A model generated the notes under the pieces. The model worked only from the letters and a program-made list of their open reading frames with translations, did not search any database and had not been told where the DNA came from. The position numbers and the translations under genes were made by a program. 64,000 nucleotides of DNA, taken from positions 108,723,027 through 108,787,026 of the forward strand of contig OW121856.1 of NCBI GenBank assembly GCA_933228895.1, in the 5' to 3' direction. Positions 23,460 through 34,459 of the stretch are shown piece after piece. The stretch's first letter is position 1. Each line of letters begins with the position of its first letter. Source of the stretch: Platycnemis pennipes. Its lineage: Eukaryota > Arthropoda > Insecta > Odonata > Platycnemididae.

Positions 23460-23982
23460 GATTCAGCATTTACGTTGAAGAGATAAATTCATGTACTCAA
23501 TGAATTTACTAATGTATAACACCAGAATATTACTATCAAATATCATGTTAAAATATTTTTCCGAAATATGCTTTAATATCTCATTAGTAATGATATTATT
23601 CATACGACATACATTTTGGCTAGAGCGACCGCAGCGCCACTTGAAGACAACTAACGCTATCAGTGCAGAAATTGGTGGATTTAGCGAAAAATACGTTAGG
23701 TTGATGCCTTTTTTTTTCGTGTAATTTTATTCCTTTTGACATTACGCATAAAATATCTGTTTTTTGCAAAAATGACATGTCACTATGGTATTTTTAAACG
23801 TTATATTCCCATGTGGTGGCCATACTCGCCGTTAGTCGCATGTAATTTCAAATGCAATTTGTGCTAAAAGGAGTATTGGTTGGTATACTTATCTTTACTT
23901 TATTATACAGAGGAACTTTAGTTCTATAAGTGCTGAAAATATAAAAATAATGACATGACTTTCACTCTTCGGATCAATCTCC
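23460..23982 (+). mobile_element. long-TIR element, one-armed copy
   Basis: Matches the spacer and one arm of the element at 4573-5399, from ATTCAGCATTTACG to the terminus CGGATCAATCTCC, followed by TTAA (23983-23986). The opposite arm is missing, so it is immobile. Confidence 0.75.
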
Positions 23983-23986
23983 TTAA

Positions 23987-24679
23987 AGCCATGTCTCCGT
24001 GAGGCTAACTGCCACGGTCCTTGTAGACTTATCACTCGTCTGCGGTGTAATTCGAAAACTCTGATGTTAGCTCTCTTCCACGAGTAGTGAGTAAACGTAT
24101 AGGCTCTTCGCTGGCGTCACGGTTGTGTGTCGGAACATTTCAAATGACGGAAAAAGGGAATCACTCAACAGGGATATGGATGCAGTATGCGAATCGGTGT
24201 GGTAAACGACATCTAGCAGCAAACCTATAAACTATATGTGTAGCCTCAAATTGTACGAGATTGAATCATTTAATGTACACAGACTGTTGTGCAGGCGCAC
24301 AAAACTATTAGTGCTTGCTCATACACTACTTACAACCAGCTGACTACGATCGTTCCATCATCATTATAAAAGCCACATTGTTTATCATGCACAGAACAAA
24401 AATTGTTTCGGTAATCCATGGTAGTTTGGTTCAATGAATGTTAAATTAACTCGTTACTCCTCATTCATACGGTCATTATTTTCCTTACCAAACCAGTATT
24501 TTCTTCTTTTTGTGTTGGAATGCGTTCCTATGCATAGGATAAATTTCCAATGCACTACTTTACGACAATTAATTCTACTCTTTGCAACTATATGTAGCGC
24601 TTGTTTGGGTATATTTATTACTAATAACGCTAGAACATTTTCCCCTGAATGGTTATTTTACTGGATAGTGTAATGAATG
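23987..24679. other. no recognisable gene
   Basis: AT-rich sequence with an isolated 79-codon ORF (24434-24673, plus) without recognisable domain. Confidence 0.4.
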
Positions 24680-24957
24680 CGACTTAAATGTGTACAAAAG
24701 TGTTTGCACAGTTCTTTATCCTTACCTACCATTATAAAACTACGCGTATTCCAGTCTAATGAGGGAAGACTGAAGTCCCCTTCTACTATTATTCCCCTAT
24801 TTTGTTGCGAGAAAGTAGAATACCTATTTCAGACTAGTTTGAGTATAAAGTTACCGTCGGCATCTAAATGTACACAGAATGCACCAAAGTATACCGTCTT
24901 TGCTTCGTTACTTTTAACTGTTTCAACAGATTACCAAATACTTTGTGTAATGCTCTC
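24680..24957 (-). pseudogene. LINE endonuclease (EEP/APE-like) domain fragment, decayed
   Basis: The minus-strand frame ending near 24680 reads ESITQSIW, a stop, SVETVKSNEAKTVYFGAF, then CVHLDADGNFILKLV, a stop, and GIIVEGDFSLPSLDWNTR. The YxGA(F/Y)...L...GDFxLPxxDW pattern is the central part of the AP-like endonuclease of CR1/Jockey-group LINEs, which nicks target DNA. GDF keeps the metal-binding Asp of the family; family members usually have GDFN, and here the Asn is Ser. Two in-frame stops make it a pseudogene. It may be the missing 5' half of the LINE-A/B family, but no overlap exists here to prove it. Confidence 0.7.
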
Positions 24958-27081
24958 GGAGATGAGTTCTATTCTACTGAAGCACGGAACTTTCACGACT
25001 GTAAACACCCTTACTCCGTTTCTACTGACCGCATCCTTCCTATAAATTGTATACGAATTCGGAAATACCTCATTATCTGATATGCCCTCTGATAGCCAGC
25101 ATTATGTTCACGTAATGTTTTCTGAAAGTGCACTTTGAGTGAAACGGTGTAGTTCCACTATTTTCTTTTTTGAATCACTGCAATAACTGCTACCACAGAA
25201 ATATTTTCACCAAACTCATAATTACAATACATTTTTTCCCTTGTGCGTTGAATTAAAGGTGAAATTAGTTGTGTACCGCAGAGTACTTATGATAATCTCT
25301 CACAGGGAAACATGTTTGAACTTAACGCAGGAACACACTGCATAGTTGGTGGTAGCTCATATCTTGTCACACATTCTTGAGGTTTCTTGGGAGGTCATAC
25401 ACAAGCGGAATGCACAATGGACAAGGTGGTGTAACATGTCCTTTTCTAGCCACATTTCACTCATAAGTACGCTTTATGCATGAAATTCAAGGGGTCCGCC
25501 ATCTTTGATTTTGATTATTGGTTTTCTACAGAGACACAGGAAAATATGGCGCCTGCCTCTACAATGGGTGATTATGATAATTAGCGCGGTGATCAAGACA
25601 GAAGCGAATTACCAAACTCAACTATGGATTGTAACAAATTTTGTTTGCTAGTCGTCGCGGATAGAAACGCGAGTGAATTAATTTTGGCCGAACTTTAACA
25701 ATGGGCGGAGTTCGCTTTATAAAGGGGACAGTAAAGCGACTCATGGAGTGGAAATTTAACAATCGGTCCTTGTGGAGGAATCCACGTCGGAGTCGTCGGA
25801 GAAATTTTAACAAAGTGTCTATGCGGAGATAAATCCACATCACGGATTTGTTGAAAATCTGCCAGGATTGCAGTATAGCAGACCAATAGGACACGCGGAG
25901 CTGGTTTTCAACCATCTGGGCGGAGAAATCTCGGGGTTGCAGACGGAGGCAGCGATTTCGACTTCAAGGAGACAGACAAGGAATCATCAGAGAGCCTTCG
26001 CGTAATTAAGTGGTCCACTCTTCACTAAAAAACCTCTTTGTATTAATTTTAAGAGACTTATTTATTTGTATTTGAGTGTCAGTGATCAGTGAAGCGTCTC
26101 TGAAAGTCATATAGTGTTCTATGGCCTTTCTGTTTTAAACAAGAGCCTGAAGAAGGAAGAAAGTGATCGTGTCTTTGTATTTTAAGAAGGGTATTATTGT
26201 ATTTTGATTTGTTTTGTGTGAGTGACATCAGAAAGGAGGTGACGTATTTTGAAAAGTGTATTTAATTGAGCTAGTTGGGGATTAAACAATTTTGATAAAT
26301 TGAAAGACTAATAGTTTCCGTAACAGTAACCGACGGCAACAAAAAGGGAGAAATAAACATATATTAAAGTAATAGATGGTGTCAGCTGCAGTGAAGTAAA
26401 ATTTACGTCGCATGTTCCTCAGGGAAGCGTCATTGCCCCCTTCTCTTCCTTCTTCACATAAAATACTAAAATGTCATTGCAAACAGTTATTTGCGTTTTT
26501 CGCCTTGAAATCGTTGCGCCTTCGAAGTCATTCTATTCGGTGGTCATAAGGCCTTTTTACTCGACAATAATTTCAGAAATGAAAATTGTACTCAATTGTG
26601 CCCTCTCAAAATTGTATATTGAAATTCTCGGGTGAACTCTTTCAAACGACTCAACCAACTGTTCAACTATCTGATTGGACCGGCGCATGAACAGAAGCTA
26701 TTCTTTGTTTGCATTGTTTTAGGCGTGTTTCTGTTGAAGCTTGTTTTTCACTCTCATTCTATTGTGATCCCTCTGAGAAGTGATGGCCTCAGAAGAGACG
26801 AATAAACGGATGCAGTACTGGAACGCAGAGAGTTTCACGACATCCCACCGCTTCATCGACTCCAGCTCCGCCACTCGTATTCCCTTTGAATCTCACTTGT
26901 TATTCGTAGTTGAGTGCAAGAATCGGATGAAAAATAAGTATCACACTTATTTCTGTTTTCAGTACTGAAAAATGAATTCGATGTATTCATCGACTGAGGC
27001 ATTCAAACGAACCGATTTCGAGTGTTGTTTATTTGGTCGATTATCAGTTTTGAAGCAAGTGACATGTAAAACGACCTTAGG
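24958..27081. other. no recognisable gene
   Basis: 25620-25990 is richer in CG and holds the box TATAAAGGGG at about 25718. The block 25628-26327 begins TGTAACA and ends GTAACA, which recalls a solo LTR but lacks a target duplication. ORFs at 26780-26968 and 26972-27241 are unrecognised, and the second runs into a hAT-like element. Confidence 0.35.
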
Positions 27082-27089
27082 GGCATGGA

Positions 27090-27602
27090 TAGAGATACGC
27101 AACTCGGTAAATTACCGCGTTAATTTTCGTAAATTACCAACACCCCTGAAAATTACCGTAATAAACGGTAATTTTCAGGAAAGTTCTTTTTCAGAAAATT
27201 TCTTCCTCACGAAGACACCATTGGAATGGGTGATATTATAAAGTAAGTAGCTAAAACGTTTGTTTACATTGTGTCCGTGACTAGTTTAGATTAAAACAAC
27301 AAATGCACATTGCGCAGATAAATGTCTTTGAAACGAAAATCCTCATAGTGTGACAAAAGAGAGGCAAATTGCGTCTTGCTGCCAATTTTGTTATAATTTC
27401 TTTAATGAGTTACAACAGATAAACGCCGTGATGTTCTTGATATAAGCGTCGGAATTTATATCTCAATGGTATTTGATTTCGTTTTGAGTCCTCTGATAAG
27501 GATTTGCAGCTCAAAACTTAAAATTACCGGAAAATTACGGCAAGTTTCGAAAATTACCGTAATTTAGCTCAATTGAAAATTACGGTAATTTACCCATCTC
27601 CA
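27090..27602 (-). mobile_element. hAT-like miniature element, copy 1
   Basis: The termini TAGAGATACG and CCCATCTCCA are inverted imperfect copies. They are flanked by GGCATGGA (27082-27089) and GGTATGGG (27603-27610), an 8-bp target duplication with two changes. Subterminal zones are packed with AATTACCG/CGGTAATT words. It is the reverse complement of the element at 39126-39655. No transposase is present. 8-bp duplications and (C/T)AGAGATGG tips are characteristic of hAT transposons. Confidence 0.75.
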
Positions 27603-27610
27603 GGTATGGG

Positions 27611-28435
27611 TGACACGAATGACGACGACGAATAGCTTCTCTTCTTCCCCGCAGAGGCGCTGCTGCTCTCTCCACTCGAGGCCTCTGGCGACCGGGCGCT
27701 GAGTCAATCCTTCGGGGGCTTTCCGCTGCGGCGCTCCTGTCGCCTGGCAAATGCGTTTGCTTCCGATGGGCAATTATTTCTCCCTCCATCCCACTGAGTT
27801 AATAGTTTCCGCCATATTGACCTGACTGGTTGTTTTTTTTTCCTCTCTCTTGTGAAAGGAAAAGCGATTTTTCCTTTCGCGGAGTTGAGATTTCCGAGTT
27901 TGAAGGAGTGGAGGCAAGGGTTAAGGGAGAGGTGGATAAAGTTTTTCGCAGCGCCATCTGTGACAGCTCCCCTCCTCTCCATGGGAACTGCCAATGCACT
28001 GCACTCCAACGCCGATAATGAAATATCAGCGCGTCGTCAAGGAAGGGGGCATGGCACAGATGGATCCGATCGGCGGGAGGTTGATGGACTGTAAGATCGG
28101 CTCCCTTTCCAATCCCCCCCTGCCGGCCCTGGCCGTGCCCACAACGCCTCGGGCCAGACGCACACCCGGGTGAAACAGTGTGGAACACTCTGAAAGCAAA
28201 CGCCCTAAGCGCCTTCCCTACTAATTCACGCCAACCATCGCCACTGCGATGCACACCATTCCAATTCCGGGACAGTGGTAATCTAGGAATACTGCGTCCA
28301 CACAAGCCGTTGTAGTATTGTCAGATTAAAAAATTCTCAACTGAAAAAGTGCCACGCAAACTAAGTGTAGGCAGGTTCCTATCTTACGGAATCAATAAGC
28401 GGTAGTGTATAGCGGCATATCAAAACAAAAACACA
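27611..28435. other. no recognisable gene; GC-rich
   Basis: GC-rich stretch with overlapping ORFs on both strands, the longest being 27799-28305 (minus, 168 codons). I recognise no domain; ORF length here can be explained by base composition. Confidence 0.35.
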
Positions 28436-28439
28436 TGAA

Positions 28440-29352
28440 ATAGCTTAGCAAGGATTGAGATGCAATTCAAGAGTGGTGCGACAAATGGCAATTAGAACTT
28501 AAGCATAAAAAGTGTGTAGCTATCAATTTTAGGGGAAGGAATAATTCGATACAGCGATCCTATAAAAATATTAGCACGAGGATCGAAAACGTTGAAACTA
28601 TAAGATATTTAGGTGTAGCAATAACTAAAGATTTATCGTGGGGAAGACACACAAGGGAAATATGAGGCCGAGCGAAAAGAAAACTAGGATTTATAAAAAG
28701 AGTACTTGGGAAATGTGATGAGAAGACAAAAGAGCGATGCTACTTTTCACTAGTTAGACCCCACCTTGAGTATGCAGCCAGTGTATGGGATCCTAATGAA
28801 TTAGGTTTGATCAGAGACCTAGACAGTGTGCAGCGTAGAGCAGCTAGGTTCGTCAAAAGGTGTTACAATAGGTTGAGTAGCGTTTCAGATTTAATACAAG
28901 AATTAGGGTGGGAATCATTATCAGAGCGTAGGTTAAAGTACAGATTAAATCTATTAGAGAAATTTCAATCGGATAGCTTGACTGAAGATGTTAGGCACGC
29001 TATAAAAACACCAGCGTATCATGCTATATTCTACCAGATAAATAAGATTAGAGAGATAGATTGTCGTACCGATAGATTCAAAATGGCATTTTCCCCCGCA
29101 CTATAAGAGAACAGAATAGGCAGAATAGCAAAGGGATAGGTAGGGGAATTATTTTACAGTATTATGTAGTGCATGATGCATGTATTTATACTATAGATAA
29201 ATACTATAGATAAATACTATAGATACTAACAATCTAGTTGCATGAGACCCTATAGTATCTTTTTTGCATGTTAGTAGTGCATTCTTGGTGATCTTCACCC
29301 CCTGCCACACACCCTCGCGGTGGCTTGCAGGGTATCATGTTGATGTAGATGA
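28440..29352 (+). mobile_element. LINE-A, longest 5' extent of the family here
   Basis: This copy reaches further upstream than the others: EWCDKWQLELKHKKCVAINF, then RIENVETIRYLGVAITKDLS and WGRHTRE, a stop, and the ORF 28807-29106 with RAARFVKRCYNRLSSVSDL and ELGWESLSERR. The KWQLELN-like stretch lies just after the RT catalytic box in CR1/Jockey-group elements, so the YxDD itself is just missing. The 3' UTR holds a three-fold CTATAGATAAATA duplication (29190-29225) and ends GTTGATGTAGATG near 29350. Confidence 0.88.
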
Positions 29353-29744
29353 ATAAGGAAGTGAAAAAATAATGCAGGGTTTCTCTCATTCCTCCTATCC
29401 TTCCATTCGTATCCCTTCCTCTCCATCGGAGGCGACTTTTAAGTTGGGAGGCAGACTTCTTAAACACGACTGTCTTCTCCAATAATTTCCCTTGTCTTGC
29501 ACAGTGGAATGGCACCCTCCTTGTCCTACCTTAAATGATATTTGCTCGACATGTTTTTCGGGGTCATACATAAATCTTCTCTAAGTATGCAAGCCCAATG
29601 CAAACGCACGCAATAGCAACTGCCATCTTCCGGCAAATTCATATCAAAGGAAACGAAACAAAGAGCATATTTATGCTAGTAAATCTTTTACGTCCGGACT
29701 TGTAGCATTCGGAGTCTAGAGCTTCAATACACATGATATTAAAT
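29353..29744. other. no recognisable gene
   Basis: Short ORFs only. Separates two LINE copies of different subfamilies in the same orientation. Confidence 0.45.
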
Positions 29745-30212
29745 TTGGAATCATTGTCAGATCGCAGGTTGAAATTTAGACCTAATCTCCTAAATAAATT
29801 CCAAGACCATATTTTCAGTGATGATGTCAAAAATATTTTTCGAACCCCAACTTACTATGGTAGACTGGACCATAATCGAAAAATTAGAGAAATTGATTGC
29901 CGAACTGATTGATTAAAAATGCCCTTTTTTCTTCGTACAATTGTGGATATGAATAGCGGTAAATATGTCCAATACGAGTGAATCAATATATAGCATAGGT
30001 AGTTGCATGTTGATATAAGGACTAGAAGGTACCCCAACAAACAGCATGTTTTTGCATGTTTACTTTGCTATTTTTATCTTTTTAAATAGTGAAACTTAGA
30101 CTTATATGTCAATACTAATCCTTTTAAATGCATGATATGTAGTGCATGTTTGATGAGAATTTACTCCCTGCCACACACGTTTAGGGTGGCTTGCAGGGTA
30201 TTATGTAGATGT
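29745..30212 (+). mobile_element. LINE-B, 5'-truncated copy
   Basis: Begins at GGAATCATTGTCAGATCGCA (ESLSDRR block), the same point as the copy at 19033, and continues through KIREIDCRTD and the FFLRTI block to the 3' UTR, ending in TATTATGTAGATGTAGAT near 30212. Substitutions in the FFP block and a stop mark it as dead. Confidence 0.85.
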
Positions 30213-30609
30213 AGATTCAATAAACTTATGAGACTTATAACCCATAGCAACCATTCAATTAGTGTTGCATGAAAGTTCAATAAGTTTATGAGATCCATAA
30301 ACTGTCACATAACTTATCGCAGCAATTTTGTGAGTTTAAAAGCTTATGGGTTCCATGACAATTCAATATGATGGATTTGTAATCAGATATTTGGAAGTGC
30401 CATTGCGTGAAGATAACACAAGGATTGTATTATTACAACGTACGTCAACTAGGGTGACTCTTATTTTTTTTAGAATTTGGAAAAGTTGTTTTCCTACTTT
30501 CAATATGATGGTTAGATTCACGAGCAAAAATTCGGTTACTTTTAACTAACGTGAACCCCCCCCCCAAGGACCCTAAGTACTTCGGACCTAAATTTGCGGG
30601 TTTTTGGGC
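30213..30609. other. no recognisable gene
   Basis: 30220-30345 has two diverged copies of a CAATAAACTTATGAGA-type phrase. A run of ten C lies at 30556-30565. Nothing coding. Confidence 0.4.
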
Positions 30610-31470
30610 TGCAAAAGAACAATTATAATCATCATCAACATTGGACAACAATCCTAGGATTGGTGTGATGCAGCCCTCCACTCGATTCTTCCATCGGCCA
30701 ACCTCTTCATATTGATGTATTTCCTCTATTTTATATCCCTCACAACTTGCTCCATATACCTCACATCTACATCTACCTAATACCCTGCAAGCCACCAGAA
30801 AGGTGTGTGGCAGGGGGTGAACTTTCACCAAACATGTACCACATATCATGCATAAAAAAGGAGAGTCATTATCATGGATAAGCATTCAATGTATCTCATA
30901 CGAGGCCTGCCTTTTCCATTCTTCCCGTTAACTTTTCCCTCGACGATTTTCTTCTTCAAGCCATAGTGTCCTAAGATGTGGCCAATTAAGTTGTCCCTTC
31001 TTCTTTTTAGAGTTGTCAGCAGACTTCTCTTTTCTCCCTCTCCTCTGAGGACTTCTTCATTTGTCACTCGGTCGATCCATCTAATCTTCATCATTCTTCT
31101 GTAGCACCACATTTCGAATGCTTCCACCCTTTCCTTCTCCGCTGCTGTCATCGTCCATGCCTCACTGTCGTAAAGAAACATGCTCCAGATATACGTTCTG
31201 ATGAATCGCTTCCTTACTTCTACGTTTCTTTCCAGCTGTAAGTGGATTCTTCCTATCTTAGAATGCCCTCTTTGCCTCGGCTATCCTACTCACTATTTCT
31301 TTCTTGCTTCGTACATCGTTGGTTACTCGGCTTCCTGGGTAACAGAACTCTTTCACATCTTCAAGATTTTGTTTTCCTAGTTTGACATTGGTTTTCGCCT
31401 CCTCTTTCTTGCTGCACGCCAATATCTCAGTGTTCTTCTTATTTATTTAAAGTTGATATCTGGCCATTGT
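30610..31470 (-). pseudogene. RTE-like LINE C-terminal region, split by a LINE-B insertion
   Basis: From about 31470 the minus strand reads KEEAKTNVKLGKQNLEDVKE, FCYPGSRVTN, then SEAWTMTAAEKERVEAFEMW and CYRRMMKIRWIDRVTNEEVL in the 30846-31181 frame, and GRPRMRY. This is the RT thumb and C-terminus of an RTE-type LINE. After the TATATGGAGC-equivalent position the homology is broken at 30764-30888 by a LINE-B tail, then resumes to 30610 with the CAATCCTAGGATTGG-type 3' end. Frameshifts occur around 31170-31260. The 51213-51640 copy is uninterrupted. Confidence 0.85.
30764..30888 (-). mobile_element. LINE-B 3' end inserted into the RTE copy
   Basis: The minus strand carries the terminal LINE-B 3' UTR (CATGATATGTGGTACATG, CCCCCTGCCACACACCTT) and a GTAGATGTAGATG tail. 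The flanks ATATACCTCA (30754-30763) and ATGTATCTCA (30889-30898) form a 10-bp target duplication with two differences, as expected for a LINE insertion. Confidence 0.8.
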
Positions 31471-32400
31471 TCTTTCCATGGTTACTACAATTATAATACA
31501 AAACGCAAGGGTCCTTAGGGGTCGAATTTTCGTTTGTTTTGACCTGTCTCCAAGCGTTTCTGAGATATGGTCCCTCACAATGGGATCCGCTGCCCTGAGT
31601 ACCACCACGCACCGTGGTGCCGCCGAGGAAAGCCCGCACCATTCACTACAGACTTCCCCTCCGTCCCCTCCCCGCCCCAAACTCAGAGTCAATGGTATCG
31701 GTGGATAGTTCTGTATTTAAACTGCAGATTTTAACCATGTGTTTCTTTGGTCACTCTCAGAGTGACCCTTGATAACGGCGCTTAAGTGCTGAAACTTTGG
31801 TTGGATTTCATTAAAAAATATGTGGAAAAGTGCAACTAGTTGCATTAATAATACAACGTTACTTGAACCTTAGACGTGAGGTTTACCCCTCTGCCTTTGA
31901 GGCCGACCGGTTTTGACTGGAAATGAGTTCACATTTCCTTCATAACGGTGATACTCCAAAGAAGTTAAAAACGCATGCTTATTGTCGGTGCAGAAATTAT
32001 GTGCACTCGAGTTTGAATCCAAATTACAAATTAACAACTATACCTACAGAAAAAGTAATCACAGCATAATTTTTTGTATTTAATTTTGCGTTATTGAATA
32101 GCAGACTTACATTTTTAAAACGCATTTTCATATTTTTTAAAACAGTTGTAACGTAAAAAGTGCCGGTTTTAGAAGATGTTCGAGCGAAGCGTCGACTTTG
32201 AAGACTCGTAAATCAATAATTAGGCGTTCAATTGAAACCAAAATTTGACAAAAAACCCATATGTGTTTTTGATGTACTCTGTAAGTTTCCGGGGAATAAC
32301 CTTTATAAAAGAAAAGTTGTTATCAATCTTATAAAAGGTTAGCATTTTAAAACTGGGGTAGAATTTCGTTCTTGGTCGCGTTATAATCCACATGTCCTGA
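31471..32400. other. no recognisable gene; hammerhead-like tail remnant inside
   Basis: 31560-31700 is GC-richer with antisense overlapping ORFs and no domain. 31750-31830 looks like a PLE tail (see the motif at 31769-31801). The rest is AT-rich. Confidence 0.4.
31769..31801 (+). ncRNA. hammerhead-like motif, degenerate
   Basis: TTGATAA (31769-31775) stands where CTGATGA is expected. One spare base follows, then a stem II of about 5 bp capped by TTAA (31777-31790), then GAAA at 31791-31794. Downstream ATTTCATTAAAAAATATGTG resembles other PLE tails. Both core changes (C3 to U, G8 to A) would keep base-pair 3-8. Stem I is weak, so activity is doubtful. Confidence 0.4.
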
Positions 32401-32624
32401 ACGTATCCGATACGTAATTGTCTAATATTTCAACTCATGCGATTAATTTAAATCGATTGGTGTTTATACTGGCGAAAGCGAGCTCCCTCGGCCAGGCAAC
32501 ACTGCATCGTTTAAGCCATGCAGTGTTGCCTTTCCGAGGGTGCTCGCTTTTGCCAACATAAATACCAATCGATTTAAATTCACCGAATGTGTTGAAATAT
32601 TAGACAATTACATATCGGATACGT
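32401..32624. repeat. large hairpin, two 107-nt arms
   Basis: Arms 32401-32507 and 32518-32624 are complementary over equal lengths with about a dozen mismatches and no net indel, separated by a 10-nt loop (CGTTTAAGCC). The inner ends are perfectly paired for AGGCAACACTGCAT. It is most likely a palindromic MITE. A transcript would fold into a long dsRNA hairpin. Confidence 0.8.
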
Positions 32625-34459
32625 CACATACTTAAAGTCTCCCCACATCTGTCCACTACGACTCGATGGACGAACGAAGAAGTGTTGAGCAGGAGGAGAG
32701 ACGATTGCTGGCACAAGTTGGGAGAGCGCGCGCATGAAGACAATTTGGGACAGTGGCTGGCTGGGAGAAGAAAGAGAAAAGGTCTGTGATGAACAGAGAT
32801 AAGAAATACGCCAAGACTTCAAGAGGGAAGGAGTGTAGGGAAGGAGTGTAGGGAAGGAGTGTAGGGACGGAGTGAATTCAATGCAAGGAAGAAGAGAAGG
32901 TAATCTCCATTAAAAACAATGCCTGGAGAGCAGGAGACGATTACCTTCTAATTGCTTTTCTGGATATTACACGCAGAGAAGGCGAAGGTGCAAATACAAG
33001 GGATTTCTTTCTATTTCTGGGACACTTTTCACTGAATGTGAATTTCAGAGCCGACACTTCACGGGAAGAAAATCTTCGACGCGATTTAGTAGCTCCATCG
33101 ACACTATTAAAAGTTCTCCTCTAACTATTAAATATTTTTTATTTTTACGTGAAACTAACGACTGTTGTCTTCCTTAGAAGGCCATTTTAGTTCCATAAAA
33201 ATACTCAATTTGTTTAGGTCACGTGAACGAGTGAAAATTGGAGTTCAAATTTTGAGAAGATTCATTCAAACTTGAGATGATCCCGAGCAACGATTACATT
33301 TGCATGTTAAAAGGAAAAATGAAGAATATATGGGAAACACACGATGAGAGCCTTAAATTATTTATCCAAAATTAATAATCTCGTGAATTAGAATGGCGAA
33401 ACAATCCAGCGTACTTTTTGACAAAAAAAGGAGGAAGAACATATCTAATCTCGTATATAATTGTATATCTTATATAAATACCCTATTAAAACTGTCAATT
33501 GAGAGAGAAAATTAATTTGATAACTCTAAAAATATCAAATTGCTTCGTGGAACAAGAAGGGGAATTTGGGTGGGCACTTCGTATTATTTCGCAGAGTCGT
33601 TTTTAATAATACAGGAAATGGATTTTGACAATGAAATCACACAGAGAGATATCAATTTACATGTACACAGCTGACTGGATTTGTCAAGCTGTGAACATTT
33701 ACAGTAATCGTATAAAGGTATCAGGTAGAGGCAATTAAAATGCTTTTCAAGAAATGTGAGTCAGATACGAAACACAGGCTCGGTGAATATAATCTCTTAT
33801 GAACTAAAAAATAATATGAATCTTTCTACATAAAATTTGACACTAAAGTCTTAAGTCTAAAGAATCTTAAGTCAACACAAAGAAAGTCTTCCTTAAATTC
33901 TTTACTTTCCACGGTTTTTTTGTGGCCCATCGACCAGTGGGTAATAGTATGCAAATTGGAGGGGGCGAGCGGGGGCCTTGTGGAACCCCTCCCCATGGCA
34001 CTAGTGGCCGGTGGCACGACACTTCCGCTACGCTTTCGATAGTCATGAGTTCCATAAACTCATGGAGCTCATAGCGTTTTTCGGATTGCAAGAAACAATC
34101 GGTCTCATAAGCAATCTCTCGATAGCTATTGCTTAGAGCACGAAGTACAAAAAACTGCCACAAGAAGACGTAAGCACCACTGTAGAGGCATGGAGGAGGG
34201 TCATCAATCCAACCTACCCTCGCCCCCCAACATTTCTTAACTTCGGTGATCCAGCGGGAACCGGTGATTCAACGCTGCTACGCCCCTAGTATGCTCGTAT
34301 TATTGCTTCATGTACAAAGAACATGATTCATTTCAGTTTGGTGGCCGTCCGATAAGATGGTACAGTTGGACATCAAAGGCGTCTCTTACGAGGCATGATG
34401 CGACAAAAAATCAATCTCTCTCTCTCTCTCTCTGTATGCAAAAGCGCACGGTTGCTGGC
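32625..34459. other. no recognisable gene; short tandem repeat and (TC)n
   Basis: 32823-32875 holds about four copies of a GGAAGGAGTGTAG-type unit. 34411-34432 is a TC dinucleotide run. ORFs at 33826-34163 (minus) are unrecognised. Confidence 0.45.

Noticed and set aside
25628..26327. Possible solo LTR (TGTAACA ... GTAACA, with a TATA box at about 25718)
   Set aside because: No flanking target duplication, no recognised primer-binding site or polypurine tract, and no second copy in the window.
27799..28305. 168-codon minus-strand ORF in a GC-rich stretch
   Set aside because: No recognisable domain, several overlapping ORFs on both strands and no sign of coding constraint; explained by base composition.
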